A stretch of DNA of 64,000 nucleotides from Fischerella thermalis PCC 7521 (GCF_000317225.1 NZ_AJLL01000068.1:1-64000); one strand, 5' to 3'. Positions 1 to 8,857 are shown, counted from the first letter of the stretch. Notes: generated from the sequence alone by a model not told the origin. Numbers and translations are program-made.

Positions 1-17
1 TAGAGACTATTAAACTT

Positions 18-476
18 ATGCATCTTCACAGTCCTGCGTTTTTGACAGGGAACAGCATTCCGTCCCAATACACTTGCGATGGTGACAATCTCTCTCCTCC
101 TCTGAGTTGGGATAGTCCACCAAATGGTACTGTCAGTTTTGCTCTCATTATGGAAGACCCTGATGCACCCAAGGAAACATTTACTCACTGGGTTGTATAT
201 AATTTACCAGCTCATATTAAGCATTTGCCGGAAGGTGTTGTCAATCATGCCACATTGCCTGGTGGTGGTGTGCAAGGGAAAAATGATTTTGGTCAATTGG
301 GATTTGGTGGTCCTTGTCCACCTAGCGGTACTCATCGCTACTTCTTCAAACTCTATGCGCTGGATCAAATACTAGATTTGCCACCGGGAGCTAGCAAGGC
401 AGACGTGATCGCAGCTATGGAAGGTCACGTCTTGGAGGCTGCTGAATTAATGGGACGCTACGCTCGACAGAGCTAG
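18..476 (+). CDS. YbhB/YbcL family Raf kinase inhibitor-like protein
   Basis: A 152-residue phosphatidylethanolamine-binding-protein fold protein. The family signature is clear: DGDNLSPPLSW near residue 21, then MEDPDAP and THWVVYNLP around residues 45-65, and GPCPPSGTHRYFFKLYALD near residue 99, which together form the anion-binding pocket of the PEBP superfamily. Bacterial members (YbhB, YbcL) are small cytoplasmic or periplasmic proteins of roughly 150-180 residues with no settled biochemical role. No signal peptide is visible, so it is probably cytoplasmic. The length is complete and the ATG at 18 is the only sensible start. It is followed 35 bases later by transketolase on the same strand, so the two may share a transcript. 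The family assignment is secure; the cellular function is not known. Confidence 0.9.
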   Translation: MHLHSPAFLTGNSIPSQYTCDGDNLSPPLSWDSPPNGTVSFALIMEDPDAPKETFTHWVVYNLPAHIKHLPEGVVNHATLPGGGVQGKNDFGQLGFGGPCPPSGTHRYFFKLYALDQILDLPPGASKADVIAAMEGHVLEAAELMGRYARQS

Positions 477-511
477 TTTCACCTTTAGCCCTATTCAGTA
501 GGAGAGTAATA

Positions 512-2413
512 ATGGCTACCATTGAACAATTGCAAGCATGGCATGATTTGGCACAACAATTGCGGGTTGATAGTATTCGTGCCACCACAGCAGCTGGATC
601 GGGTCATCCTACTTCCTCTATGTCCGCCGCAGACCTGATGGCAGTGCTGCTTGCCAAGTATCTCCGTTATGACTTCAACAATCCGCACGACCCCAACAAC
701 GACCACCTGGTTTTCTCAAAAGGCCATGCATCACCGCTATTGTACGCGATGTATCGCGCAGCAGGGGTAATTGACGATCGCGAATTGATGTCCCTCCGCA
801 AGTTTGGCAGCCGCCTAGAAGGACATCCTACAACTGTACTGCCTTGGGTAGAAGTAGCAACGGGTTCACTGGGGCAGGGTTTACCGATCGCTGTTGGTAT
901 TGCTTTGGCTGGTGAATATTTAGACCAGCTACCTTACCACACTTGGGTTTTGTTAGGGGATAGTGAAATGGCGGAAGGTTCAATATGGGAGGCTTTTGAA
1001 CACGCAAGTCATTACAAACTGGCAAATTTGATTGCGATCATTGATGTCAACCGCTTGGGGCAGCGAGGGCAAACCATGTTAGGTTGGAACACTCAGGTGT
1101 ACTGCGATCGCGCCAGAGCTTTTGGCTGGAGAGCAATTGAAATCGACGGTCACAATTTAGAAGAGATTGATCAAGCATACTCAGCAGCCATACATAACCT
1201 TGACTATCCTACAGTCATTGTGGCTCGGACAAAGAAGGGCAAGGGTGTTGCACATTTAGAAGACCTTGGCGGTTGGCATGGTCAGGCATTGAAACCCGAT
1301 GATGCTAAGGCAGCGATCGCCCAACTGGGTGGTGAACGTCACATCACTATTGCCGTCGAGAAGCCTGAGGAGCAGCCTCTAACAGCTACAACTGGGCAGC
1401 AAGCTCAAACTCTTCAACTTCCCGTCTACCAAGAAGGTGATTTAGTGGCAACTCGTAAAGCGTACGGAGATGCCTTGAAAGCTTTAGGAGGATCTCGACC
1501 AGATGTGGTTGCTCTTGATGCAGAGGTAAGTAACTCTACTTATGCTGAAGATTTTGCTAAGGCTTACCCTGACCATTACTTTGAAATGTATATTGCTGAG
1601 CAGCAAATGGTTGCGGCAGCAGTGGGTTTGCAAGTGCGGCAGTATAAACCCTTTGCTTCTACTTTTGCAGCGTTCTTAAGTCGGGCTTACGATTTTATCC
1701 GTATGGCTGCCATCTCTCGCGCCAATATCAAACTTGTTGGTTCTCACGCAGGAGTTTCGATTGGTCAAGATGGTCCTTCCCAAATGGCACTGGAAGATTT
1801 GGCTGCTTTGCGGGCAGTGTGGAGTAGTACTGTACTCTACCCTTGCGATGCCAATCAAACTGCTAAACTTGTCGCTGAAATGGTAGATCGTGATGGCATT
1901 GTCTATCTGCGGACAACTCGGGAAAAGACACCTGTTCTCTATGAAGTTGATGAAGACTTTCCCATTGGTGGCAGCAAGGTCATCCGCAGTTCCGATGACG
2001 ATCAAGTAGCAGTCATTGCAGCAGGTATTACGGTACATGAAGCACTCAAAGCTTATGATCGCCTCAAACAAGAAGGAATTACAGTGCGTGTCATCGATGC
2101 TTACTCAGTCAAGCCAATTGATGCTGCAACCCTGCATCAGGCTGCCCGTGATACTGCTGGCAAACTTGTCGTAGTAGAAGACCACTGGAGTGAGGGTGGA
2201 CTGGGTGCTGCTGTCCTTGATGCTTTTGTGGGTATAGGTACTGCTCCAGCTTATGGTGAGTTGGGGCTGAATCTAGTAAAACTGGCAGTACGGAATATGC
2301 CAGGATCAGGCACTCCAGAAGAACTACTTCATGCAGCACAAATTGACGCAGATGCTATTGTCAAGGCAGTGCGATCGCTAGTCAAACAAGCAGCTTGGAT
2401 GCCAACAGAGTAA
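512..2413 (+). CDS. tkt: Transketolase (short, eukaryote/archaeal-like type)
   Basis: Transketolase, a thiamine-diphosphate enzyme that moves two-carbon units between sugar phosphates in the Calvin cycle and pentose phosphate pathway. The 633-residue protein has an N-terminal ThDP-binding domain ([14 protein letters not shown] near residue 29; [18 protein letters not shown] near residue 148; IDVNRLGQ near residue 178), a pyrimidine-binding central domain ([15 protein letters not shown] near residue 358) and a C-terminal transketolase domain. Its length and the DVNRLGQ region look like the animal-type transketolases (about 620 residues) and not the usual 670-residue bacterial and cyanobacterial form, so this is probably a second, accessory copy; the main copy is not in this window. 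The start ATG lies seven bases after AGGAG (500-504). The stop is followed with no gap by an aquaporin fragment in a different frame. Confidence 0.9.
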   Translation: MATIEQLQAWHDLAQQLRVDSIRATTAAGSGHPTSSMSAADLMAVLLAKYLRYDFNNPHDPNNDHLVFSKGHASPLLYAMYRAAGVIDDRELMSLRKFGSRLEGHPTTVLPWVEVATGSLGQGLPIAVGIALAGEYLDQLPYHTWVLLGDSEMAEGSIWEAFEHASHYKLANLIAIIDVNRLGQRGQTMLGWNTQVYCDRARAFGWRAIEIDGHNLEEIDQAYSAAIHNLDYPTVIVARTKKGKGVAHLEDLGGWHGQALKPDDAKAAIAQLGGERHITIAVEKPEEQPLTATTGQQAQTLQLPVYQEGDLVATRKAYGDALKALGGSRPDVVALDAEVSNSTYAEDFAKAYPDHYFEMYIAEQQMVAAAVGLQVRQYKPFASTFAAFLSRAYDFIRMAAISRANIKLVGSHAGVSIGQDGPSQMALEDLAALRAVWSSTVLYPCDANQTAKLVAEMVDRDGIVYLRTTREKTPVLYEVDEDFPIGGSKVIRSSDDDQVAVIAAGITVHEALKAYDRLKQEGITVRVIDAYSVKPIDAATLHQAARDTAGKLVVVEDHWSEGGLGAAVLDAFVGIGTAPAYGELGLNLVKLAVRNMPGSGTPEELLHAAQIDADAIVKAVRSLVKQAAWMPTE

Positions 2414-2414
2414 T

Positions 2415-2921
2415 AACAAACGCTTCCCTGCTTCAGAATTATTTGTTTATATCGGTTCCCAAGTATTCGGCGCAATTCTAGCTGCTGGCATTCTCTATCT
2501 AATTGCTAGCGGTAAACCAGGATTTGATGTGATTAGTAGTGGTTTGGCAGCTAATGGCTATGGAGAACACTCTCCTGGAAATTTTTCACTGCTGGCTTGT
2601 TTTCTTGCTGAACTAGTTCTTACTTTCATGTTTTTGGTGATTATCTTGGGTGCTACTGATCGCCGTGCGCCTCAAGGATTCGCACCAATTGCCATTGGTT
2701 TGGCATTAACACTAATTCACTTGATTAGCATTCCTGTTACCAATACGTCAGTAAATCCTGCCCGTAGCCTTGGGCCAGCAGTTTTCGTTGGTGGTTGGGC
2801 ACTTCAACAGTTATGGTTGTTCTGGGTAGCACCACTTTTGGGAGGATTATTAGCTGGGTTTTTCTACTCACAAGTACTAGAAGTGACTACGCCAGAAAGA
2901 CAATTATCGGAAGTAAGTTAA
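2415..2921 (+). pseudogene. aqpZ: Aquaporin Z fragment lacking its N-terminal third
   Basis: Reading the frame from 2415, immediately behind the transketolase stop, gives a clear C-terminal two-thirds of an AqpZ-type water channel: [19 protein letters not shown], the [16 protein letters not shown] helix, and the second pore motif NPARSLGP near 2757-2780, ending with a normal tail and TAA. Intact AqpZ is about 230-250 residues; here the first 70 or so residues, including two membrane helices and the first NPA half-helix, are missing. The first in-frame ATG (in the tail of the codon series at 2529) would give only 130 residues. A pore made from one NPA half-helix cannot form the normal hourglass, so this is judged a 5'-deleted pseudogene. 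The homology begins directly at the transketolase end, which suggests a deletion joined the two genes. Confidence 0.85.
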
Positions 2922-2960
2922 TTAATACAGATCAATTTTGATGCGATCGTTCAAAGTTTG

Positions 2961-2987
2961 AAACCAGGTTCTGCCTGGTTTTATTTC
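2961..2987 (+). terminator. Rho-independent terminator after the aqpZ fragment
   Basis: An eight-base stem AAACCAGG (2961-2968) pairs with CCTGGTTT (2974-2981) around a five-base loop and runs into a T-rich tail. It sits 40 bases after the aquaporin stop and would end the tkt transcript. Confidence 0.75.
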
Positions 2988-3030
2988 TATGTAGTTCATT
3001 CGACAGCAATTAATACAATCTCATTTTATC

Positions 3031-3140
3031 GAGATTTTGGGTCTAAACGGACGTGGAGAGATTGTAAGACTACCTAGTAGCAAGTTTCTGTGAAGCGTCA
3101 GGGAATCCTTGCTCCTTTAGGACGAGGAGGTATGTCAACA
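3031..3140 (+). mobile_element. Relic of the 3' end of a TnpB (IS200/IS605-type) element
   Basis: One frame reads ILGLNGRGEIVRLPSSKFL followed by a stop at 3091-3093. The NGRGEIVRLP run resembles the extreme C-terminus of cyanobacterial OrfB/TnpB proteins, which often end in a similar NGRGxxVR tail. It is followed by GTGAAGCGTCAGGGAATCC and a GC-rich hairpin-like CTCCTTTAGGACGAGGAG (3112-3129) then TATGTCAA, a layout I know from the right ends of IS200/IS605 elements, where the guide-RNA scaffold of TnpB also lies. Nothing upstream of about 3031 looks like TnpB, so only the last 20 codons and the end are left. The call rests on remembered family patterns and is moderate. Confidence 0.55.
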
Positions 3141-3159
3141 CGCTACATTTAAATCACAT

Positions 3160-3187
3160 GTAGAGACGTGCCATAGCACGTCTTTAT
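3160..3187. repeat. 28-base palindromic repeat (GTAGAGACGTGCC family), copy 1
   Basis: GTAGAGACGTGCC followed by the imperfect complement ending GCACGTCTTTAT. Related copies lie at 21235-21262 (inside tilS), 52861-52888 and 60921-60948. The rest of the 2922-3340 intergenic stretch, apart from the terminator and the TnpB relic, shows no gene. Confidence 0.75.
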
Positions 3188-3340
3188 ATCTCCTATTTTC
3201 ACATCCATCCCGAGTTCTACAATAAATCTATTCTGGCAAAACTAAATACTCTGTCAAAATCATATGTTTACTACTTTAGTTAGTTTTGAGACTGTGATTT
3301 CAATCGCAGGCGGGATTTTTGAACATTTGGGATGCTCCCA

Positions 3341-4183
3341 CTATGAATGAAATATGACTGTGATTAAGGGCAGTAAGGCTAATAGAAAACTGTGCCAGGA
3401 TAGCAGGTGAGATTCTGATGTGGGTTCGCTTTGTTCTAGCAAAGCTTCTATTCTCTGTTCTAAACGAGCTACGCTACTAGAACCCAATGCTGCACAGCAG
3501 ATTTCTGAGGTTACAGGCGGAGTACTGATTACTAATACTAGTGATTCCGCTAGTAGTAAGGGATCTACTTGGGAAGCAGCATGAGCATCAGCACGTAGTT
3601 CGCGTAATATTAGTAGTTCTTGCCATAAAGCATCAGTATTTGGCAACCAAGCAGTACAGGAACGTACCCAACCCAGCCAAAAAAACCAGAATGTGTCTCG
3701 GTAATGATAATGGCCTTGCTCGTGTGCTAGAACTGTCTCTAAGTGAGCAGGTGAAAGAGTTTCCAGTAATCCTTGGCTGAGAACGAGCTCGGGTTGCCAA
3801 AAACCAATTTGCCCTGCAAATAATGCTCCTGTATCCAGTAGTCGGACTTGTCTACCCGCAAGGTTGACAACTGGACACTCACGTGCGGATTTTACTGATC
3901 GCCACCCTTGCCATGCTAGTTTTATGCATAGTGCTGCAAAAAAAGCAAGTAAAATTAATGCTAATACATAGCCAAACCAGCCTGCTTGCAAACCACCCAT
4001 TTTACCTTGGGGTCCCATACACAGCAGGGCGATCGCTGTCATGATGATCAATAAGGGGGGAAAGAGAAAGAAAAATAGCGTTCTTTGCCACCGTTGCTTC
4101 CAGGTAGCTTGGCAATCACTCCAAGAGTGTCTGAGCCACCAAGAAATTGCTAAAGCCATCAAAATCATCAGCAGATGCATCAC
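3341..4183 (-). CDS. M56 (BlaR1/MecR1-type) membrane metallopeptidase
   Basis: A 280-residue integral membrane protein with a zinc-protease motif HEQGH (within LAHEQGHYHYRDTFWFFW, near residue 154), preceded by two membrane helices and followed by others, the layout of the peptidase M56 family. Full BlaR1 has an extracellular beta-lactam sensor domain; this protein lacks one, like many cyanobacterial M56 proteins. It probably cleaves the neighbouring BlaI-type repressor, or a partner of it, in response to an unknown signal. Translation is coupled: the GTG start at 4183 shares one base with the TAG stop of the repressor gene, and a second possible start (ATG) follows one codon later at 4180. 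Family certain; signal and substrate inferred. Confidence 0.88.
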   Translation of the reverse strand: MMHLLMILMALAISWWLRHSWSDCQATWKQRWQRTLFFFLFPPLLIIMTAIALLCMGPQGKMGGLQAGWFGYVLALILLAFFAALCIKLAWQGWRSVKSARECPVVNLAGRQVRLLDTGALFAGQIGFWQPELVLSQGLLETLSPAHLETVLAHEQGHYHYRDTFWFFWLGWVRSCTAWLPNTDALWQELLILRELRADAHAASQVDPLLLAESLVLVISTPPVTSEICCAALGSSSVARLEQRIEALLEQSEPTSESHLLSWHSFLLALLPLITVIFHS

Positions 4184-4599
4184 TATTCCTCCCTTGCTTG
4201 CCGTGCAGCTTGAATGCGTTTGGCGATCGCTTGTATTTTCTCACTAGCTGCTTCATCAAGACTATCTGCAAAAGCAGCAACAACATCGGGGTTGCCTACC
4301 GCTAAAAATCGCTGTAATTGTTCATGGGCTTTGATGACTTCGGCTTGTTGTTTTGTGAGCAACGGTCGCCAGTAAAATGCTCGTCCTTTTTTGTCGCAGA
4401 CAAGCCAACCTTTTTCAGTTAGACGGCGCAACACAGTAGTTACAGAAGTATAAGCTAGTTCTCGATTCGGATCAGCCAGAATGCGATCGTGTACATCTTT
4501 GACTGTAGCGGAACCAAGTTCCCAGATGATATTCAAGATTTCTGCTTCTAACGGGCCTAGAGATAGCTGTTTTGGGTGATAGTCAGGTAAAGGTGCCAT
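4183..4599 (-). CDS. BlaI/MecI/CopY family transcriptional repressor
   Basis: A 138-residue winged-helix repressor. The N-terminal domain carries LGPLEAEILNIIWELGSATVKDV, AYTSVTTVLRRLTEKGWL and RAFYWRPL, the standard BlaI/MecI DNA-binding region; the C-terminal half is a dimerisation helix (LQRFLAVGNPDVVAAFADSL). In this family the repressor blocks its own operon and target genes until the partner protease cuts it. It precedes and overlaps the M56 gene, the usual two-gene cassette. No beta-lactamase or copper ATPase gene is adjacent, so the regulated target is not evident. I could not find a clear BlaI-type dyad operator in the 300 bases upstream. Confidence 0.92.
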   Translation of the reverse strand: MAPLPDYHPKQLSLGPLEAEILNIIWELGSATVKDVHDRILADPNRELAYTSVTTVLRRLTEKGWLVCDKKGRAFYWRPLLTKQQAEVIKAHEQLQRFLAVGNPDVVAAFADSLDEAASEKIQAIAKRIQAARQAREE

Positions 4600-4734
4600 A
4601 TTGATTTGGTTAGTAGCTTAGTAGTTAGTGGTTGGTAGGGGTACAAAACCTTATGCTCTACTAATTGAGTGGTTCAAACAATAAACTACTTAATTAACAA
4701 ATTACTTATCACTGCTATAACTTTATTTAATAGC

Positions 4735-4772
4735 AAGAACAAATACACTTTATCGGTATTTGTTCTTTTTTT
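4735..4772 (+). terminator. Strong rho-independent terminator with no assigned upstream gene
   Basis: A perfect twelve-base stem, AAGAACAAATAC (4735-4746) with GTATTTGTTCTT (4756-4767), nine-base loop and a T run to 4772. It works in the + direction, but the nearest + strand gene upstream ended at 2921 and blaI is on the other strand. The 338-base stretch 4600-4938 otherwise holds only heptamer-like repeats (4611-4640) and AT-rich DNA. It either ends a small RNA started near 4600-4700 or attenuates the leader of the ComB-like gene. Confidence 0.75.
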
Positions 4773-4938
4773 AGATTACCGTTGATTTCACAACTAAATT
4801 GGCTGCCATTCCAACAAGAAGATTTTTTATGTAATCACATTTGTTAAAACCAGTGGTAAGAAACTACTACTATGGTTGGTGACATCCAACTGGGTAGAAT
4901 GTGATATCGGCAGTCTCAAATCAGGTGTAACCCAGCGC

Positions 4939-5673
4939 GTGAAGCTATTCATTTACCATACTCCGGAATTAACTCCAGTGGATAAAGTGCCAGAATGCGC
5001 GATCGCAGTTGATGTGCTGCGAGCCACTTCTACAATGGCAACAGTTTTGGCTGCTGGTGGTGAAGCAGTCCAAGTCTTCAGCGATTTAGAGCAACTTATA
5101 CAAGTCAGTCAATCTTGGCCCGCTGAAAAACGGCTACTAGCTGGAGAACGCGGCGGGGCGAAAGTTCCTGGCTTCGATTTAGGTAATTCTCCTCTCGACT
5201 GTACTCCAGACAGAGTAGAAGGAAGGCGGTTGTTTATTAGTACTACCAATGGTACTCGGACTTTACAACGAGTCCAAAATGCTCAAACTGTAATTGCAGC
5301 AGCTTTTATTAATCGTGGTGCAGTGGTGAAATACCTTTTGGAGATGCAACCACAAACAGTATGGATTATAGGTTCTGGCTGGGAAGGTAGTTTTTCTTTA
5401 GAAGATACCGCCTGTGCAGGTGCGATCGCTCATGCTGTTGTAGAGCAAACTGGCTTACCAACTGATGAAATTGCTGGTAACGATGAAGTTATCAATGCGA
5501 TCGCTCTTTATTGTCAATGGCAAGATAATTTATTAGGACTATTTCACCACGCCAGTCACGGTAAACGTTTGTTACGTCTGCAATGTTATGAAGACCTGAA
5601 ATATTGTTCTCAAGCTGATACTTTAGATGTTTTGCCTGTGCAGAAAGAACCAGGCGTTTTAAAAAGGTATTAA
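4939..5673 (+). CDS. 2-phosphosulfolactate phosphatase family protein (ComB-like)
   Basis: A 244-residue member of the ComB family (the name of the archaeal coenzyme M enzyme that dephosphorylates 2-phosphosulfolactate). Cyanobacteria do not make coenzyme M, so the true substrate is unknown. Recognisable elements are [20 protein letters not shown] near the N-terminus, [20 protein letters not shown], and [11 protein letters not shown] near residue 95, followed by [20 protein letters not shown], all conserved in the family. The open frame could begin at a TTG at 4876, but the family normally begins with (M)KLFIYHTPE, which matches the GTG at 4939; there is no strong ribosome binding site at either, so the start is moderately sure. 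No partner genes on either side. Confidence 0.85.
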   Translation: MKLFIYHTPELTPVDKVPECAIAVDVLRATSTMATVLAAGGEAVQVFSDLEQLIQVSQSWPAEKRLLAGERGGAKVPGFDLGNSPLDCTPDRVEGRRLFISTTNGTRTLQRVQNAQTVIAAAFINRGAVVKYLLEMQPQTVWIIGSGWEGSFSLEDTACAGAIAHAVVEQTGLPTDEIAGNDEVINAIALYCQWQDNLLGLFHHASHGKRLLRLQCYEDLKYCSQADTLDVLPVQKEPGVLKRY

Positions 5674-5678
5674 GTAGA

Positions 5679-5750
5679 AGGATGAAGGATGAAGGATGAA
5701 GTATTAATTTTAATCCTTCTGGCTTCTGCCTTCTACCTTCTGCCCTCTGC
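5679..5750 (+). repeat. Short tandem repeats GAAGGAT and CTTCTGCC type
   Basis: GAAGGATGAAGGATGAAG followed by CTTCTGGCTTCTGCC-like units fill the gap between two convergent genes. The same purine-rich unit recurs at 29503-29610. Confidence 0.7.
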
Positions 5751-5756
5751 CTTTAA

Positions 5757-6182
5757 TTAAGATTTTGGTTGTAACAGCGGATACACACCAACAGCAAGGC
5801 TAATAAATCCAATCACTATCCACCATGTGTCACTTTGCTCGACCTGCAAATATGACTGTTTGTTATTTCTGACGAAGTTATTGATTTGGGATGCGATCGC
5901 TCGCTGCTGATTTTCATCGCTATAGCTTGTGAAGGAAGAAAATGGTACTTCACTATTACTAGTTTGGATCACAACTTTTGAGGATTCGTTATCCTTAGGA
6001 CTATAAAATCTAGCTCCCTGTAATTTATTAACTGGCAATTCTTTTTCTTCAGACCAAAGAAAACCCGAACGTGCTAGTTTACAAGATGCTTGCTGCTCAG
6101 TTCGACTACAAGTCAGCTTATTTGATTGTGCAAACGAAATTAAAATAATCCCCAGTATGATAAAGCCGAGTCTCAGTTTCAA
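5757..6182 (-). CDS. Small membrane protein of unknown function
   Basis: A 141-residue protein I do not recognise. It has an N-terminal membrane segment (LRLGFIILGIILISFAQ, residues 3-19), a hydrophilic middle with three possible disulfide cysteines near the start (residues 25, 33 and similar), and a C-terminal membrane helix (WWIVIGFISLAVGVYPLL, residues 120-137). The topology, two helices bracketing a domain of about 100 residues, resembles many uncharacterised cyanobacterial membrane proteins with a PH-like core. It stands alone with a long AT-rich region upstream and converges on the ComB-like gene. Confidence 0.65.
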   Translation of the reverse strand: MKLRLGFIILGIILISFAQSNKLTCSRTEQQASCKLARSGFLWSEEKELPVNKLQGARFYSPKDNESSKVVIQTSNSEVPFSSFTSYSDENQQRAIASQINNFVRNNKQSYLQVEQSDTWWIVIGFISLAVGVYPLLQPKS

Positions 6183-6766
6183 TTTGACCTCCCAACATTT
6201 AAGTCAGTGATACCTCTATGCACAGAGAACACCGTTGTTTACCAGTGGTAAACTAAAATTCCATAGCAATTTTCTAGAGAAAAATAAGTAGTTTTTCTCC
6301 AAGCAAATATTGTTCAGTGGTTAGCAATAACCACTGATAAAAAGTTTAATGAGATAGCTTATTAGCTATATTTTATGTTTTAAAATCTTTGTTGTCAGCC
6401 CGAAATTATACCATTTCGATGATCAATTGTAAGGTATTGCTAATATCATTCATTCACAAAATATTACAAGAGGCAAAACCCAGAAACTAAAAGCTGGAAA
6501 GAAAATAAACTTTTATTTTCTCTTGCCATCATTTAAAACAAATACTCAATTCTTATATAATTCCTCAGTATTTTTCCTGATGATAAAGAAAATTATGTCA
6601 AGTTGTTAATTATTATTCATTTTTATTCATATTCTTACATTTTAAAAAAGAATTTATTTTTTAAAAATTTTTTTCACTTAACAAATATGCCTGCAAATTA
6701 GTTAAGAATAAAATCATCAGACTTAATTTATGAAAAATCTCATATGTATTTCTTATTTGCTCTAGT
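6183..6766. other. AT-rich intergenic region without recognisable genes
   Basis: 584 bases between two minus-strand genes, very AT-rich from about 6500 to 6760. I see no open frame with a ribosome binding site, no tRNA and no clear terminator. It contains the promoter of the 5757-6182 gene and probably the 3' untranslated region of the flavoprotein gene. Confidence 0.5.
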
Positions 6767-8011
6767 CTAGTTACTATCTGACGCCATTGCTAAACCAGCT
6801 AGATAGGCTGTTGTCCAAGCACTTTGAAAATTAAAGCCACCAGTTACACCATCGATATCTAAAATTTCTCCTGCAAAGTAAAGACCCCCAACCAACTTAC
6901 TCTCCATTGTCTTAAATTTGATTTCTTTTAAGTTTACACCTCCACAAGTTACAAACTCTTCTTTAAACGCTCCTTTACCATTAATCGAAGATTGAGCTTG
7001 TGTAAGTTCTTGCACTAATTTATTTAATGTTTTGTTTGATAATTCTGCCCAACGACTTTCAGAAGAAATTCCTACACAAGAAACAATATATTGCCAGAGG
7101 CGGTGAGGTAAGTCAACAACGCGATGAGATGCGATTAAACGCTTAGGTGAATCTTTCTTAGCTGCTAACAAGTGTTGACGTACTTGTTCTTGTTTGAGGT
7201 ACGGTAGCCAATTAATAACTAAAGTGGCTTGATAATTACTTGAGTGCAGCATTCTTGCACCCCAAGCAGACAATTTCAACACGGCTGGACCACTTAAACC
7301 CCAATGGGTAATCAGTAATGGGCCTGTTTGTTCTAGATGGGGATATTCTGGTACAATTAGCCGTAATTTCACAGGATTAACACTTACACCAGCCAATTCT
7401 GTCAGCTCTTTATTTTTAATATTGAAGGTAAATAAAGATGGGACTGGTGGTTCAATAGTATGTCCTAGTTGTTGAGCGATTTTATAGCCTATGGGATTGC
7501 TACCTGTTGCTAATAGTAGGCGATCGCATTGTAATTTCTCGCCCGACTTCAGAGTAATCTCGAAGCGAGAAAGGGGGAAATTTGCCCCTCCTAGCCTAGC
7601 TCCCACCGCCGCACTTCCTGTGCGTAGTTCCACCCCAGCTGCTTTGGCTGTACTCATGAGACAGTTGACGATAGTTTCGGAGCTATCTGTGGTGGGAAAC
7701 ATTCTGCCATCAGCCTCAGTTTTCAACTTGACACCATGAGCCTGAAACCAGGTGATAGTATCTTGGGGTTGAAAGCGTGTAAAAGCGCCCAATAAGGCTT
7801 TACCACCTCTGGGGTAATTTTTTACTAACTCTTGGGGTTCAAAACAAGCATGAGTAACATTGCAGCGTCCACCACCGGAAATACTAACCTTCGCCAATGG
7901 TTGATGACTGGCTTCTAGTAAAATCACATGAGCGTAAGGATTAACTTTGGCAGCAGCGATCGCGCCAAAAAAACCAGCCGCGCCACCACCTATAACTATA
8001 ATATTTGTCAT
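6767..8011 (-). CDS. FAD-dependent oxidoreductase, HI0933/YhiN (BaiN) family
   Basis: A 414-residue flavoprotein. The N-terminal Rossmann motif IVIGGGAAGFFGAIAAA (residues 5-21) binds FAD, GGGRCNVTH follows at residue 46, and the family C-terminal signature LYFAGEILDIDGVTGGFNFQSAWTTAYLAG closes the FAD site. The family is widespread and annotated as NAD(P)/FAD-dependent oxidoreductase or aminoacetone oxidase-like; its physiological substrate is uncertain. A rubredoxin gene lies 116 bases upstream on the same strand, so a rubredoxin-linked electron transfer is possible but not shown. The complete length and start at 8011 fit the family. Confidence 0.9.
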   Translation of the reverse strand: MTNIIVIGGGAAGFFGAIAAAKVNPYAHVILLEASHQPLAKVSISGGGRCNVTHACFEPQELVKNYPRGGKALLGAFTRFQPQDTITWFQAHGVKLKTEADGRMFPTTDSSETIVNCLMSTAKAAGVELRTGSAAVGARLGGANFPLSRFEITLKSGEKLQCDRLLLATGSNPIGYKIAQQLGHTIEPPVPSLFTFNIKNKELTELAGVSVNPVKLRLIVPEYPHLEQTGPLLITHWGLSGPAVLKLSAWGARMLHSSNYQATLVINWLPYLKQEQVRQHLLAAKKDSPKRLIASHRVVDLPHRLWQYIVSCVGISSESRWAELSNKTLNKLVQELTQAQSSINGKGAFKEEFVTCGGVNLKEIKFKTMESKLVGGLYFAGEILDIDGVTGGFNFQSAWTTAYLAGLAMASDSN

Positions 8012-8027
8012 TGGTCATTGGTCAATT

Positions 8028-8060
8028 GTTAGTGGTTAGTTGTTAGTGGTTAGTGGTTAA
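8028..8060 (+). repeat. Heptanucleotide tandem repeat (TTAGTGG/TTAGTTG type)
   Basis: Several head-to-tail copies of TTAGTGG-like heptamers just upstream of the flavoprotein start. Similar runs are at 4611-4640, 24177-24215, 39957-40035, 42787-42835 and 48996-49040. Confidence 0.75.
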
Positions 8061-8127
8061 TGGCTTACTACCCCTCACACCCTACCCTTGCGGGAAGCCG
8101 CCCAGGCGCGTCTACACACTCCCCACC

Positions 8128-8289
8128 TCACTCGTCTGGTTCAAAATCGTCTTTTTTTGCCCCACATACTGGGCATACCCAGTCTTCAGGTAAATCTGCA
8201 AAAGCTGTGCCTGCTGGTATGCCAGCATCTAAATCACCTTCTGCTGGGTTATATAAGTAACCACAGACTGTACATACATATTTTTCCAT
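8128..8289 (-). CDS. Rubredoxin, soluble, 53 residues
   Basis: A small electron-transfer protein with one iron held by four cysteines. Translation from the ATG at 8289 gives [19 protein letters not shown], then [20 protein letters not shown] and a TGA: the two CxxCG(Y/A) knuckles at residues 6-10 and 39-43, the conserved YxYNPxEGD and the DLPEDW turn are all present. At 53 residues it is a full classic rubredoxin. It lacks the C-terminal membrane anchor of RubA, the rubredoxin needed for photosystem II assembly, so it is a different, soluble one. It lies upstream of the HI0933-family flavoprotein on the same strand, separated by a heptamer repeat, and might serve as its redox partner. Confidence 0.93.
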   Translation of the reverse strand: MEKYVCTVCGYLYNPAEGDLDAGIPAGTAFADLPEDWVCPVCGAKKDDFEPDE

Positions 8290-8614
8290 TTTTCTGTTTT
8301 CTCAATTACATTTTTATATTGTTTTCATATTAATTCTATTTACTCAAAGTAGCGGCTGTTTGATTTTTACCATAATCAGAGATTAGTTTATTGATCAATG
8401 TAAACGTTTGAAAAATTATAAAATATGATTAATGAAGCAGTGATTTCCGCAGAGATTTTTATGAGAGTTTGTAAGTCTGTTTGCTTTGATGATGATAGTT
8501 TTGATTAGCTCATCTTATGCTGAATTTAGTTCAAAAATTATGCAAATATACCATTTGTTATACCAAGTGTTTAATCTTATTCTGAATATTTAAGAGAGAA
8601 AAGAGTACACAAAA
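8290..8614. other. Divergent promoter region
   Basis: 325 AT-rich bases between the rubredoxin and the XRE regulator, which point away from each other. No gene or repeat is visible; it should hold both promoters. Confidence 0.5.
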
Positions 8615-8857
8615 GTGACCGCAAAGCCAAAGTTTCCGAATCTCATTTGTGAGTTGAGAAAAAGGCTAGGAATCTCACAGGAGCAACTAGCTCGTCAGTT
8701 GGGGGTTTCGTTTCAGACGGTCAACCGTTGGGAAAACGGTCGTGCCAATCCCTCGCCGATGGGGATAAAGCTAGTTGAGCAACTGCTGATGGAAATGCCT
8801 ACTCAAGATCAAGAATTATGGGAGCAGTATTTTTCAGACCAAGACCCGAACAGATGA
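8615..8857 (+). CDS. XRE-family helix-turn-helix regulator
   Basis: An 80-residue protein that is almost entirely one Cro/CI-type helix-turn-helix: ICELRKRLGISQEQLARQLGVSFQTVNRWENG occupies residues 10-41, with the recognition helix at SFQTVNRW. It begins with GTG and has a purine-rich AAGAGAGAAAAGAG upstream as ribosome binding site. It ends 18 bases before the FHA-GGDEF-EAL gene on the same strand, so the pair is likely one operon. Small XRE proteins of this kind commonly accompany signalling proteins in cyanobacteria; no ligand domain is present. Confidence 0.88.
   Translation: MTAKPKFPNLICELRKRLGISQEQLARQLGVSFQTVNRWENGRANPSPMGIKLVEQLLMEMPTQDQELWEQYFSDQDPNR

Noticed and set aside
8060-8333. 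Two + strand open frames of 66 and 81 codons
   Set aside because: They lie antisense to the rubredoxin gene, whose four cysteines and length are certain, and have no ribosome binding site or family motif.
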